DNA of 64,000 nucleotides. It comes from Icerya purchasi (taxonomy: Eukaryota > Arthropoda > Insecta > Hemiptera > Monophlebidae). Both the position numbers and the translations under genes were made by a program. Each line of letters begins with the position of its first letter. Positions within the stretch are counted from its first letter, which is position 1. This document shows positions 13,901 through 27,800 of the stretch, one piece after another. Location of the stretch: assembly GCA_039619475.1 (NCBI GenBank), contig CM077115.1, positions 39,814,444 to 39,878,443 of the forward strand, read 5' to 3'. Under the pieces are notes generated by a model. The model had not been told where the DNA came from, did not search any database, and saw nothing but the letters and a program-made list of their open reading frames with translations.

Positions 13901-16900
13901 GCGACCAGCCGTTCAATATGTTTCATTTTCATTGCCAAATGTTCCTCGGCTTCTTGTAATGCCCAGCGCTCTTGCTTTAATTTTTTTCCTTCCGCATTTA
14001 TTTGTTTCTGCTGCTCATCCAAAACAGATTTCAACTGACGAGCTTCTTCAATCGCCGCTTGCACTTCTGCTCGGGACTAATAATAGAACAGAAAAATTTG
14101 CAAAAATTATAATTCACATTTTATCGCTGGTAAGGGGTCGAATGTTCATTTTCTTTTTAATGTCGAGGTGGATAGCATATAAAATATAATGGCGTGATAC
14201 AAAAACCCTTCTCTCTTTTTTTAGATGTCGTATATAATATATAAAATCTTAATAAAACGGTTCAAAAAATGTATATATTAATTACAACGTAATTCTTAGG
14301 CTACCCCCCATTCGAAAACATGTCCCAAAAAAATGTCCCAATTTTATGTTTATGTAACGTTTGTTATATTTTATATGATTTTTGTTATTGTTATTTAAAA
14401 AATGTCACAATTTTATGTAATGAAATATGTAACGAAAAATGTAACGAAAAGTGTAACGAAAAAATGTCTTAATTTTATATAATGAAAGTTAAATGTTAGA
14501 ATATGATTTTTGTGGTTATGTTATTTTTTTTTTATGTGTTGATGCCAGTAAGAAATACGTTGTGTAAATTTTGATCATTTTATACAAAGTACAGAAGAGA
14601 AAGAGACAGAAATGAAAGCAAGAGGGGTCAGGGGGCACAGCCCCTTGCGAGGCCAAAATGGCCGAGTTTATATATATATATATTAAAATAAAGTTTAATA
14701 ACACTAAAACTGTTAACATAAACTTGTGAAATTTTATACGTAAAATTGAAATGCTTATTAAGAAATTATGTTTCTTTAGAACAACTTACCAAAAAACATC
14801 AAGAATATATTGGAACCCAAAAAAAGAAAAAAAAATTAAAAAATTAAAAAAAAAGAAAAATAAAGAAAAAACGGAAAAAATTTAGTTTTGGACGCGAAAA
14901 ACTCAATCTGCTAAATCGATTTGGTTAATTTTTTTTTTTTAATTTTTCTCATTTAGTAAGTGATGCTTAGCTTTGTTTCATTTTAATATTTTTTTAGGAT
15001 CATTAGACTATTGAATGTATTACATTTTTGTAGGACAAACAAAAAAATGATACGCGTCATTTATTTGTTACTACATCAGATCAGACGTATGCAGTGATCA
15101 AAAAAAGGTACCATTTATTTTTGCCGCGACGAAACATAAATGTGACATACAACCGGCTATTGGTAAAAATTTTCAATTGTTAATAGTTGTGAATTTTTAT
15201 TTAATTTTATTCTGTAGTTTATTCACATATTGTTACAGTCAAAAATGCCTGGTTAACGAGTTTATTTCGATAAGAATAATATTCGTGAACGAGTTTAAAA
15301 TTCTCCAAAACAACATTTAGCGTTTTTTTGAGTTTTAGAACATTATATTATCCTAAATAATTATTATACTACAGACAGAATATTGAAGAGGGATTTTTAG
15401 AATTAAAAATAATTTAACTTCGTATATCCCATCATACTCCACTCCCAATATTAAAAGTCGATTAGAAGGGATCAAAAAATATGTACATTCTCAATCTCTG
15501 TAAGAAATTTAAAAAATTCGGCATAAATTTTTACCTAAAAAAAGATCCTTTAGAATACGCAAATTTGACTTTCTGTCTACCGTGAAATACATCTAAAAAA
15601 AAAAAAAAATTATCAACAAAGCCCGTATCTAGGCCAAAATTTCGGGAAGGAAAACGAAAATATTATTGTGAATAAATAAATATATACACATATATGTTTG
15701 CGTACGTGTGTGTTATCATGAAATATATTTATTTATAAATAGTACACTAAAGCCTTGTAGTCAATTATTGTATATGGAATATTTGAACACTGCGATAAAA
15801 ACAAATAAAAAGTAGTTGTTTCCATAGAATTCATAAAAATTTCGATTTTTTTTTCTTTTGTCAAAAATTGAAAAGAAATAAATTTATTCTGAATTTCGGT
15901 CCATTTAATTCAAGCAGTTATGATTTCGCAGATATTTGGCGGGGGTTGAACCCGGAAAACACCCCCTTAGATACGGCCTTGATTATCGATAGTTTTGCTT
16001 GTTTTAAACTATACAATTAACATTTTTAAAACATGTTCAACAACGTTTCTATGCTTTGGACACTCAAAAAGTTAAAACATTTTTTGTCTTTCACATTAGG
16101 AACAGAAACTTTATAATATTTTTAGTAAAACTGCACTTACTTGAATGGCATCGGTCATTCTATTCGGATTTATCCCTTCCAACTGAGTGAAAGCTTCCAA
16201 TCTAGACTTGTCTGCTGCTAATTCGAACTGTTGTCTCGCTATGTCTCTTTCTTTCTTCAGCAAATCCTGTTTCGCTACCTATTTCAAAAATAAATTACGT
16301 AACAACAGTTTAAATAACAATGTCAAATTTCGCCTGCATAAATAGCGACGATAGTTTCCGGAGAATAACGAAAACATCAACTCTAATTAATTTCATTCAT
16401 TCGCGCCTTTCACTTATACGTGTTATTTAAATATCTGACCGTACCATTCAAACTATTACGAGTATACATCGGTATAATATTTCTTATTTCTAATAAAAGG
16501 CCAGGTGATAACGAACGACCTTTTTTCACAAAGTCAAGCTAAATTTCACTATGTATTAATAAATAAAATAGCGTAATTAAAACATTTATAAATAACGAAA
16601 TGCAGTTATTTATAAAATTAATTGAAAATCATTTCTCACTTTATATTATAAGTAAATAAACGCAAGAAAAGGTGCCCAAGTTACTCTACGTGCTTCTCGC
16701 GTACACGCATGTACATACTCAAACATATGCAAAAAGTAATTGGCCTACGCGCTCGGCTGTAATTCAGTTATTTAAAATAATTATCGATAAACATTTTTGT
16801 TACCAGGGATGGGAACTTACAAGTATGACGTAATACTGCGACGAATAGGAAGTTCAAAAAAAAAAAACAAAAAAAAAAACATCGCCTACATTAAATCGTT

Positions 16901-19900
16901 GACAATTGTGTTAGCGCGACAAATCTCAAGTTTAAATCTAAGAATCAGCAATGGTTAAATTCTGACGGGATATTTTTAGCAGATTCTTTAAAAATGTAGG
17001 AGGAAAGCCGGTGTCTAAGGTTAGTCGAAGTACCAAAACTTTTAAGAATACGGAACAACCACAACAACAAAAAAAGTTTAATCGCTGCGGTAATTACAAG
17101 TACTATTTCAACATAAATGAGTTTACCGAAATGTGGAAAACAAGATGCGACGAAAATTACGCAAAATGTCACAATAGCTACAAAAAAATATAAGCATGCT
17201 TTATACAATTCGTGTATAAAGTTAAACAAGATACGGTTCCTTCGAGACGTCAGAATTACAGTATCAGTGCCGAGTAAATTAGCCTATTTGTCATTTAGAA
17301 GGAAGTTGCAAAACAGTGTGGAGCAGCAAATATATATCTACCCTAAGACGATAATATTTAATTTACCAAACGGTCTTGTTATCCCGAAGAGAGAGTTCAG
17401 TTATTTATAGTGAAAGCTGAAGTTCGATTTCGAAATTTTCTTCATCTGACAGAAAGAAGAATTCATAAAAGACGAGCTAAATTATTTAACTTGTACTGTA
17501 GTTCAAAAATTCTACTCTTGTCTAAATAGGTTTTAGATGATAGTTCAGGACAATCAGTAATTACAGACTATTGGCTCGTCTGTGAAATGCTAATTTCATT
17601 TGTTCCACGCAAAAATATCATTGTTAGATCCAGAGTTCCTTCATCGACCTGATTGTGCGAGACAGCGGAATTCATTTCTTTAAAGGAAATTCCGAAGTGA
17701 TCAAAAACCTGAAAAAATTCAGAAATTAACAAATTTGGCTCGTAAAGGAAAAATCGTATCTTTTAGACTTACTCTGTCAATGGTTCATGAGAATGTTTTA
17801 ACAAATACTAAATCAACACAAACCCATTAAGTACGTGGAAAACTACAAAACCAAAGGAAATCACTTGGAAAACGTTATAGAAAAATTATTCGGGACTAAA
17901 AATTACAGCTCCGGGTTATTTACGTTATACGTGCATAGGTCCGTCTTTTTCTGAATTTACGTATAGGTTACAGAATAGGAACAGAAAGCTGGCGAATCAA
18001 AGAAAGGAAGATCGAACAAAAAAATAAAAGCGAGAATAAAAAGAAAAATCTGGGTAGAGTTCGGTATATTAGTAGACCGACCGAAAGCTGCATACGGATC
18101 AGCAAATACCGGTGGACATTGCAAAAATATTCTTTTCCAGAATTCCAAAAAGCCCGCCGAAATAACTGGAGTAAAATTTTACATTATTCCTCCAGTAGTT
18201 CTGTAAGGATGTGAATTAAATGTTAATGAACTCAAAGATTAATAAAAAAAAAAGAAAAAAAAAGTTGGAAAAAAATGTGTCCAGCTACTCACACTACTTA
18301 CTGTTCACAAAGTCTTAATCAAAGGAATTGAAGGTATTTCTCACGCTATTTTACCAATACGGGTAACTTGAGAAATAAGCTCAAGAAGCCGAAAATAAAT
18401 ATTTCTGATTCATTCGAGAACATAGAAACACGAGAAAGATTCAGCCGAACATGCAAATACCGATTCACTTCATTTACCCCCCCCCCATTATCATCCGATC
18501 CAGTTATTTTATTCTTATTACTAAGTTCTAGATGGAAAAAAAATATATTATAAGCGCTGAAGCAATGAAACTCGTAAAATTCCCTAATCTACAAAATGAT
18601 GACGAGTCCAGTTATCTGATAAAAAACTGTTTCATTATAAACTCGTAAACTTTCAAATAAACTCCATTTTTGTATTTATTTGACAATATTAAAAATAACT
18701 AACAACGATTATAGTCCGTTCAATGAAAATGTGCTGATGGAAAAAGTCGATATAATTCGATATTTATTATCCGCTTACGATGTTGCCGATATTAATTATG
18801 GTTTTAAGTCAAAATTAAATGTTCATTTAAATCATAGGAAGTTCATTTTTTGTTGTTTTAGTTCATTTAATTAATATCATTTTTAATAATAATAGAAATT
18901 ATTAAAATTAAATTGTGAAAAGAAATAAAAATTCCAATTTGAATTTGAATAATATTAAACATCTGGCAACAACGTTGAAATATCGAATTATATCGACTTT
19001 TTTTTCCATCGGCATATTTTCGTTGAACAGACTACAGTTAAGTAAAATCATATTTCATAAAAGTAATTTCAGGCGTATTCATTTAGCCTATAATCGTTTC
19101 CTGTATATCGATATGCCTTGTCAAAACTTTATAAGACTCGCTTGACCATTTACTGATTTAATTCTTATCATGCATATGAAATGGCGCCGATGTGAAAATC
19201 ATTCTAGCAAGAAACGGTAGATTTTAAACTAGCTCGTAATAGGGAAAATCAACTCTTACGCTTCCAGTTGTGTTTTATTAAATCGACTATAGCAAGTTAC
19301 AAAAGTTCCTTTTGATTCTCACTCGATTAAAAAATATATCTTTTGATTCTGCAAGACAATTATCAAACTTATAAACCTCGACCTTTATTACTGTATTTCC
19401 CGAACTTAAACTTCTAATTATATTTCAATAACGGAAACACAAAAGAACCTGTTAATCTTTGCAAGCTATGCAAATCGATGATTACATTTTTGGAAGGGCA
19501 CTAATTAGATAAATCGCCCAAGAGCGTAATAAATACACGGAAAAAAAGATTCTACTCTTAAAAAAGAATTAACCTCTATTTCCTGTTTGTACTTTGTCAG
19601 ATACTCCACTTCTCGATCCTTTTCGTACTGCCACATTTCTGCTTTCTGCAATAAATTCGACTCCGTTCGGTTTAATTCTTTTTTTCGTAATTCGATATTC
19701 ATTTTTTCCTTAGCCGATTTCAATTCGAATTCTTCCATTTTCTCTTCAAGAGTCGATTTTTTACTATCCAATACCATTTTCTGCCGATTCAATTCATCTT
19801 GAAATTCTAATATCGGAATTAAAATAGATTATAAGATAAAAATGTTGCTGCATACATAGATTAAGAAAACGAAATAAAATTACCAATTTCTGCAACAAAC

Positions 19901-22900
19901 GAATTGTAGTAAAAAATCTGATAATTAATTTAATAAATTGAAGACGACTACACTCGTAATTAGAATTACATTTAGAAATGTTTCAGGGTCTTAGTTTTTT
20001 AATATCGACACTGAATTTCACTTCATTTTAATTTTAATTTGCTCTTCTTTTCTTTTTTTTAATCTGTATTAATTTCACAAGTGCTAAAATATTTCACGCT
20101 TATTTTGCAGTAAAAACTGTTAATATGTAGAGCCCCATGAGTTATTGAATAAATCAGAGTGTATGCAAAAGGCGCTAGACAAAATTATTGCAAAATGAAA
20201 TGATTTTTTTTTATTTATTATTTCAGTTATTCTATTTCGCAATATTAATTTTTATTGTTATATATGATTTATTAAATGTATCATAACCATGAATCCTGTT
20301 TGTTAATTCATGTAATAAGGAATAACGATGAATAATAAATACTAAATACATAGGGATACAAGAAACTTTTTCGGAATTATTCTACCTTCAACTAGAAAAA
20401 AAAAAAAAAAATCTTAGTAAAAATGAATGATGTAAGATATATATATATATATATATATAAATCACCTATTTCTTCATTTCAAAAAGATGTTAAGAAATAT
20501 TAGTATAGACGGACGCGGATATACCCCATTTTTGAATCTGAATCTGATGGAAACCTGAATTGCAATAACTTTAAAAATTAGAAGTGATACAGCTTCGTCC
20601 CTGTAATAATACCGGCTTAAATATTTCAAATTCTTTGCCGTTTTATACAGCGAAACGTTCATATAAAAAAAAAATTCTCTATGTTCAGTTTTCTTTATTT
20701 TGGGCATTTTAATAATAATTAAAACAAACTTTTAAGTACATTCCGCAATAACAAGTAGTTAAGGAAAATCTAAGATTTGTAATATTTCTAGCAGTAACAA
20801 TGGAAGCTGCTGCTACAGGATTTCCTAATAATTTTCATATTAAATTTCGAAAATATTTTATTAAAATCAGTGTTTTTTTATTAAACATTACTAACACAAA
20901 ACATAGTGTTACTGTAATATAACGTTTTTACATAAATTAATACTTTTATACAGTAATTCAATATTTTGGTGAAATATTTATTAAAGTTAACTGAATTCAT
21001 TTTTCTAGGGGTGCTACAGTCATCAGTTTTTTATTCTTTCTTCATCTTTCATTTTTCCCGTATCATTTAATTCGATAAATTGCTCATCTACTTACCCGTC
21101 CGCTTCCTCGGGCGTTAAATGCAAATCATTTTTTTATTTTATTCGTTATCTATTTGCCTTTATTTTTCTCATGTAGTCGGGAAAATAATATTAAATATTA
21201 ATTAAAAAGTAAAAAGTATTCTGATTTTTTTTTATTCTGGAAATACCTTTTGTTTATACAACATGGTAATCACTAAACCAATATTGTTCGCTTCCCTTTT
21301 AACATAACGCGATGAATCATAGACACTAAAGCCCACCACAGAAATAACTAATTAACCGCGAAAACTGCACCAAAATCCGTCCGGTAGATTTCAAGTTCAG
21401 CGTGAACAGGACAAGCAGACACATTTCTCAACTTTAATTTATATAATGAACTTTTTGCATTGGTTGGATGACTTAAAATTAGTTAAAAAATCGCGCACGT
21501 GTTTAAACTTGGTGACAAAAATTTACCAATAAAAATTATAGGACAATTAGATTCAAAAACTTAAAATCTACTATCAAAATTCAGCTACTCAGAGTTCTTA
21601 GTGTCTACAGTTAATAATGAAGGGTAGGTAGATTCTTTAATTCGGGGAGATATTGACCTGTTGACTTAAAGTTCCTGAGGGCACGTTTACGTAGGTGTAT
21701 GGCTGCTTCTATTTTGGGGCACCATGATGATCGCCGAGATGTGGGTATTGATGCTAAAGCAGCATTAATGATTGCATCGATAAAGGTGCTAATGTTCCCA
21801 AATAAAAAGATTCAGACTAACTGAAAACGTGCCCCAGTCCGAGACTTGGACGGATAGTTTAGGTAAAGAAAAGTTTTACGGGACGTGTGAGTATGGGGAA
21901 ATGACCGCTAGAGCGTAAGTGCTGTAGCGCAAAAGAGCTCAGGTTAAGGATAAGATGAAAGAGAAGACAAATGCTAGGTCGATCGTTGTGAAAGTATTAG
22001 ATGAATTAAAGTGAGTGTAACTTGGAAGAGAGATCAATATTAGACCATTATCTAGGATAAATTTACTAATGGCAGAATGTGCCGGTTTTCAAGTATTGCT
22101 CCCACAGGGGCGTGAGTGGATATTAAAATCATCGAGTAATATTAGTGAGAGCTGACCTGAGACAACACTAATTGTAACAAGTATGGACCAATAATATAGT
22201 TTGGAGGCACGTAACAGTTACACAGAATTAGCAAAGAGACAAATATCTGAGAGCGGTGCACAACCACTACAGTCATTTGTAAGTATGTGGTTAGATTTAA
22301 CTTGGTTGTTGTGACAGAGGAGTCAACCATAATGGTGACACTTCCAGTTGCTTTAGATCCCTGGTCGTTACTGAAAGTAAAAAGGGAGTAATTTTGCACC
22401 GTTGGATTATTTCCTGTAAATATAATGATATAATAGGAGAGTAAATTGAAATGAGTTTAGTTCAGCAAGTTGTGGATAAAGTTCTCTATAGTTCCCCATA
22501 GCAGGATAATATTACTTCGAACCATAGGCATTATTAACTTTGAGGATACGGTTAATCTACTATCTGATCAGAATCTGATTGCTTAGGAAGTGAGTATCGG
22601 GAGTTTGGGGGTAAGATCACTTCATTGTTACTTGAATTTTTTCAGTGTTGTCTGAAATACTACTTTCAGAAACTGAAGCTTTTGTGATTTCCCTGATGTT
22701 AAGGCAGTAAAGTTTTACATAAGTGAATCAGTACACTGCTGTCCACATCTGAGGGGACACTATTTTCTGCGAACAGGGCCGTAGACGCCAAATTCTGTAC
22801 AGTCGCCTGGATGAATGTTGTCGTCTCTTTATGAACTATTATGAAAGAATCGGGTAGGGATGGAAGATTAGCACTTTTAATATAAAGCTGCCTCCTCTAA

Positions 22901-24782
22901 CTGATTATGTGGCTGAACTCTAAATCATCGGCCTTAACTCGAAGGAGAGAAATTGCTGAAACTTTAGCAATCCCTTAAGAAGACTTTAACAACGGAGTTT
23001 AGACATTAGATAGTATAATTTTTTGAGTACGGTTCTTTAACCTTCAGTAAATATATTATTGTTTGCGGTAATAACAGCTGTTATTAAAAAGGTTATCTGT
23101 GATATTTTTCGACCTCAAGAAAATAAATACTCAGTTATAAATGATTTTAGAGCTGAAAATATGTGGGTTTTTTTTGGGGGGGAGAGGGGGGTTAAGAGCA
23201 TAAAAATAGGCCAGAGTCAGCACTTTTAAAACATCTGGAAGTAAAACACGCTCTGATCTTTCGAAGGAAAACCAAATTACAGGGAAACTAGTTTGCCTAG
23301 ATTTCAGTTTATCGGAAAAGGAAATGAAGTTGGTTACTAAATTTTGCGTCTTAAAATTAACGTTAAATTCGGCGGCATAGTGACTGAGTTTTGTGAAATG
23401 GGTGTGTGTCGGGTTTGTCTTTTTGTTCAACGTACGGGCTTGTTTATGTTTCATTTGCGACAGATTTTGATTTTGAAAAGGCAATCGAGTTTTGTGCGTT
23501 ACAAACATTTAACGCAACAATCTTATACTCGTATATTCGGTGAAGAAGAAACATGTTTATCTTTCCTGTTCTCAGACGCTGCAGATTTAACTGTCTGAAC
23601 GGTTTGTGTAGATAGTGGTGATGCCGCTGGCTTTGAAAGTAAAGTCTGCGATAATGATAAACCAACTTCACGGGCAATGACTGATACCGGCCAGTCGGGG
23701 AAGTCCACTACATACTAATAATAGTGATGCGCAGGGTTTTATAATAGAACGAAACCATAACGGTAAATTAAAACTAATAACTGATTCTGAACGCGCGATA
23801 AAAAACGCTTCATTTTTAAATGATTTGACAAGTCGAAATGTAAAATATTTCCTCTTTCCGTTATTGTTTTCCTCTTAAATACACCTTTTTTTTGTAACTT
23901 ATTTATATACCTTTTAGCCATTGCTCGCGATTGTATTCTACTAAGTCTTGATATGCGCTCCACTAATGCATAACAGGCTATTTTCAAAGCTTATAGAGCT
24001 CACTTATTTCCTTACAGTATACAACGATAGAATTAACCATCTTACCTTTCTCTCAAAGTATTCCAAGTTTTCCAAAACTTCTGTCTAGTATAATACCGAA
24101 ATATTTATATTACTTCACTAGTTTGATTTCTTCACAATTTATCGTTTGCACAATCCTTGTCATTTTTCGTAGAAATAAACGCAATCATTTGATAAGTGCT
24201 CTTCAGTTTAAATATAAGTAAAATTCTATCATTGGATTATGTATCGTATTTTTTTTCTTTTATTTTTTATGTATTTGTTCTTAAATTGCAGTCGTGGAGC
24301 CATTTAATCATCGTTAATAGTAATAAATAATAAGAAATCATATTAGATATGTATTACGACCAAATAGAGTAAGGTTTCAATAAGATCCATGGCCAGATAT
24401 CAACTGTCATAATTCTGCCGATTTTAATGTTTCCCGAGATATTAAAACTTTAATGATTTAATGAACAAAAATTAAGCTGCAAAATATTTTTTGGCACTTT
24501 TGTTCAAAAATATTCACAAAAATTAGAAATTGAAAAAAAAAAAAAAATTCAGAATAAATCTATAATTGCAAAAATGTTTTGACATTTAAATACTAAAGTG
24601 GCAAAATGTGAATTACAAACGATGTGAAATTGGTGACATAAATATACCAAATGATAATTTACTAGTAACCAGTACAGCAACTTAAACAATCTTTACTAAA
24701 AATTTTAATTATTTATTTTAAAATAATGTTCGAAAATTCACAGTGCCACCACACATCTGCTAATTATAATAATGCTAACAAC

Positions 24783-24813
<31 letters not shown>

Positions 24814-27800
24814 GTAATAATAATAATAATAATAGTAATAATAATAATAATAATAGTAATAATAATAATAATAATAGTAATAATAATAATAATAATAAAA
24901 AGTGAAGAAAACAAAGGAACCGTAATAAATAAATACAAAACAATCAATAGACTACTAGTATAAAAAATTTTATCGTGCAAATGTGCCTCCTTAATCTGGG
25001 AATTTTGCTAAATTTAAATGTATTTACATTGCGCGTGCACACTTCCCAAACATTACACACAGTGTTAGGCATATAGCAAACAATTGAAAAAATAATAAAA
25101 TTCTTTTACAGAAACGCATTTTTGTCTTTTTAATGAAATATCACTAAAAAAAAATCTCGCATACCCATCAGTTCATTTTCCTTTTTTAAAACCGATTCTT
25201 CTCTAACACTTAATTCGACAGCGTCGCTTAAACCAGTTCTTCCACTTCCTTTACTATAAAAAATTAAAACTCGCGTAAAATTTAAAATAATAACGCGATA
25301 AATTTCAAATTATTCGCGATAAATGAAATGCTGGATTTAAAAAGAGGCAAACAATTATTCTAATAACTAACCAGGTTTAAGCTCAACAAGTGGAAGACAG
25401 TCAGTTCAGAGCAGTTTAATCATAATGTTGTACGCACCAAAAATATATACCAGCAGTACTAGAAACATTTTAGACACTTTAATGCAAAAAACACTGATAA
25501 ATGAAATTTCGGTGAAAATATTACACTTTTTATAGTAATTTTTGGCAAATGATCTTTTTCCCTCCTTTTTTTTTTTTTTTTCTTCAGTTGGCTTAGTATT
25601 TTTTCAAAACAATTTATCAATGAATTTGAATAATAAGACTCTGCTTCTTTACCATAAACTAGCCTGAAGATCTATAAAAATTATCCTGGCAAAATGTGTT
25701 TGATTAATTACAAATTCACATATTACTATCTTCATTCAAGATAATTTGAACAGCCATTTTTTTTTTTTTTTTTCAATGAGATAATTACACTGAAAAGTAC
25801 TATAATATATTCATAAAATAATTAAATTTTTATTTTTAAATAGAATAAACTCTAAACTCAGTCATTTATAGTTTAAAATTAAATTTTTTAATGTTTTTTT
25901 GGTTCAACAAAAAAAAACTAAACAAAACCACTTATAGTTCAAAATGAACGATATTCAATGCTGAGCAGCATAATTGAATTTATACTTGTACAGCGCGCAT
26001 TATCATGTCAAAAATGTATAAAAAATTAGACTAGGCATTTAATTTCCCTTCTAAGAGAAATCTTTAATGATCGCAAAATAAGAACATTACTACAAATAAA
26101 ACTGCTTCAAAATATTCTATACAAAATATATTCAAAAGGATGAAAATAACAAAAAAACCTAAAATTACCTGAATTGTGTTCGTTCTATTTGATTGTTTCT
26201 AATGAAGCCATTTAATTCTTCAATTTTTTTTAAATCTGCCGTTCGTTCATCTTGCAGATACTCAATTCGATCTTTATAGCTCTGTACTAATTCGCATTCA
26301 ATGCGCTGAAAAAAAAAAAAAAAAAAATTGTTCAAAGACATCGTGTACAGTAAAGATGAAATTGACAATTAAACTTCACAATAATGTTCTTTTCATCACC
26401 AATCGCAGAATAAAAAATACTGCTAAACAAAACATTGAAAATAAGTACAAGTATTTATAAATAAATAAGGTAATTCAAAATTTTCAGGTACTATATATTT
26501 CATGTTAAATGTAATATTGTTGGCACCATAATATATATATATGTATATTTCAAAAAGTTTTTAATTCACAATAATATGCCGAACACGAATAATAAAATAT
26601 ACTATAAAATTGTATAAAAAACACAAATAATATCGAAATTTTTAAAAAACATTGACTAGTTTCGATGAATTACTGTCATTTAACATCTTGATAATGATTG
26701 CAACTCGTGAAAACTATTCAATGTTTCTTAATAATTTTAATATGATTTGTATTTTTTATATAATTATATAGTACAATTTAAATTATTCGTGTACGCCATA
26801 TTATTGTAAATTAACAACTTTGTGAAATATACTATATTATATTTCAACAAAAGTCTGCAGTGATTTATTCATCGGAATGACTGGATGTTAGACCTCGTAC
26901 TATGAATATCTGATAGAATTGTGTTAAACTAATTACCCCTTTTTTAGAATGCCGCACGTTTCCTTTCGTCTTTTATTGATTAAAAAGTTAATACTGCACT
27001 TTACCCTCTGCGCGGCTTCTTTAAAATTTAATGCATTGCCCAAATCTTTTGCTTTAATTCCGCACAATTCTGCTTTTTTAAGTTTTGCGTTACTTGCTTT
27101 CAATTTGGATAGTACTACGGCAATTTAATATTTCGTTGCTCAGCTTGATTATATTTGATTTTGGGTAAAAATTCATACTCCAAGTGCTATTCTTAGCAAC
27201 CTCCATCTTCTCGGTTTTATTCAGATATACCGATCGAATTTCCGGAAGAAAAGGCAGCCATTTAATGTGTTTATTTTTCATAGAGCGATTATTTAAAAAA
27301 GTTATTTGTAACGGAAAAAAATTACAAAAAACAATGAACAACCGAGTAATTTATTTATTAAATAAAGAAGAGGCTTCTTCTTCATTATTAAATATTGATA
27401 ACAATTCCACATGACAATAGTGATGAAATAAATACCCGTGATAGGAACTTTTTCGGCTAGAGCCCCACTCTATATAGAAATACAAAAAAGATCACTGTTG
27501 GATCTTAAACGTTCAGTTACTCAGTGACAGTTTTGTTTTACGATTATCACATGACAAGTTTCACTTTCAAAGACCAGCATTTGTTCAGAGCATTTCTTTT
27601 TTTTTCCTACGTTTAATAATCTATATTATGTTTTTTACGTTATTTCCTTAACAAACAAAAAATTAATACGGATATTGCATTTGACAAGTTCTCTTACTTT
27701 TTGTTGCAAAAGTTTATTTTTGTAATCATCTTCAATGGCTGAAATTTCTTGCTTCAAACGTTTCTCATGTTCCGAAAGAAGATCTAATTTCTGACTGTAA

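Noticed and set aside
22142..22399. 85-codon minus-strand frame as a host gene
   Set aside because: It reads as part of a Jockey-type endonuclease relic with stops on both sides.
24738..24980. Poly-Ile/Val frames on both strands
   Set aside because: They are translations of the AAT microsatellite.
27002..27341. Minus-strand open frames with KLKKAELCGIKAKDLGNALN before a donor-like AGG/GTAAAG, between FBF1 exons 10 and 11
   Set aside because: No acceptor gives the required phase: a TAA lies just upstream, and the only AG inside has the wrong phase. Exons 10 and 11 join directly.
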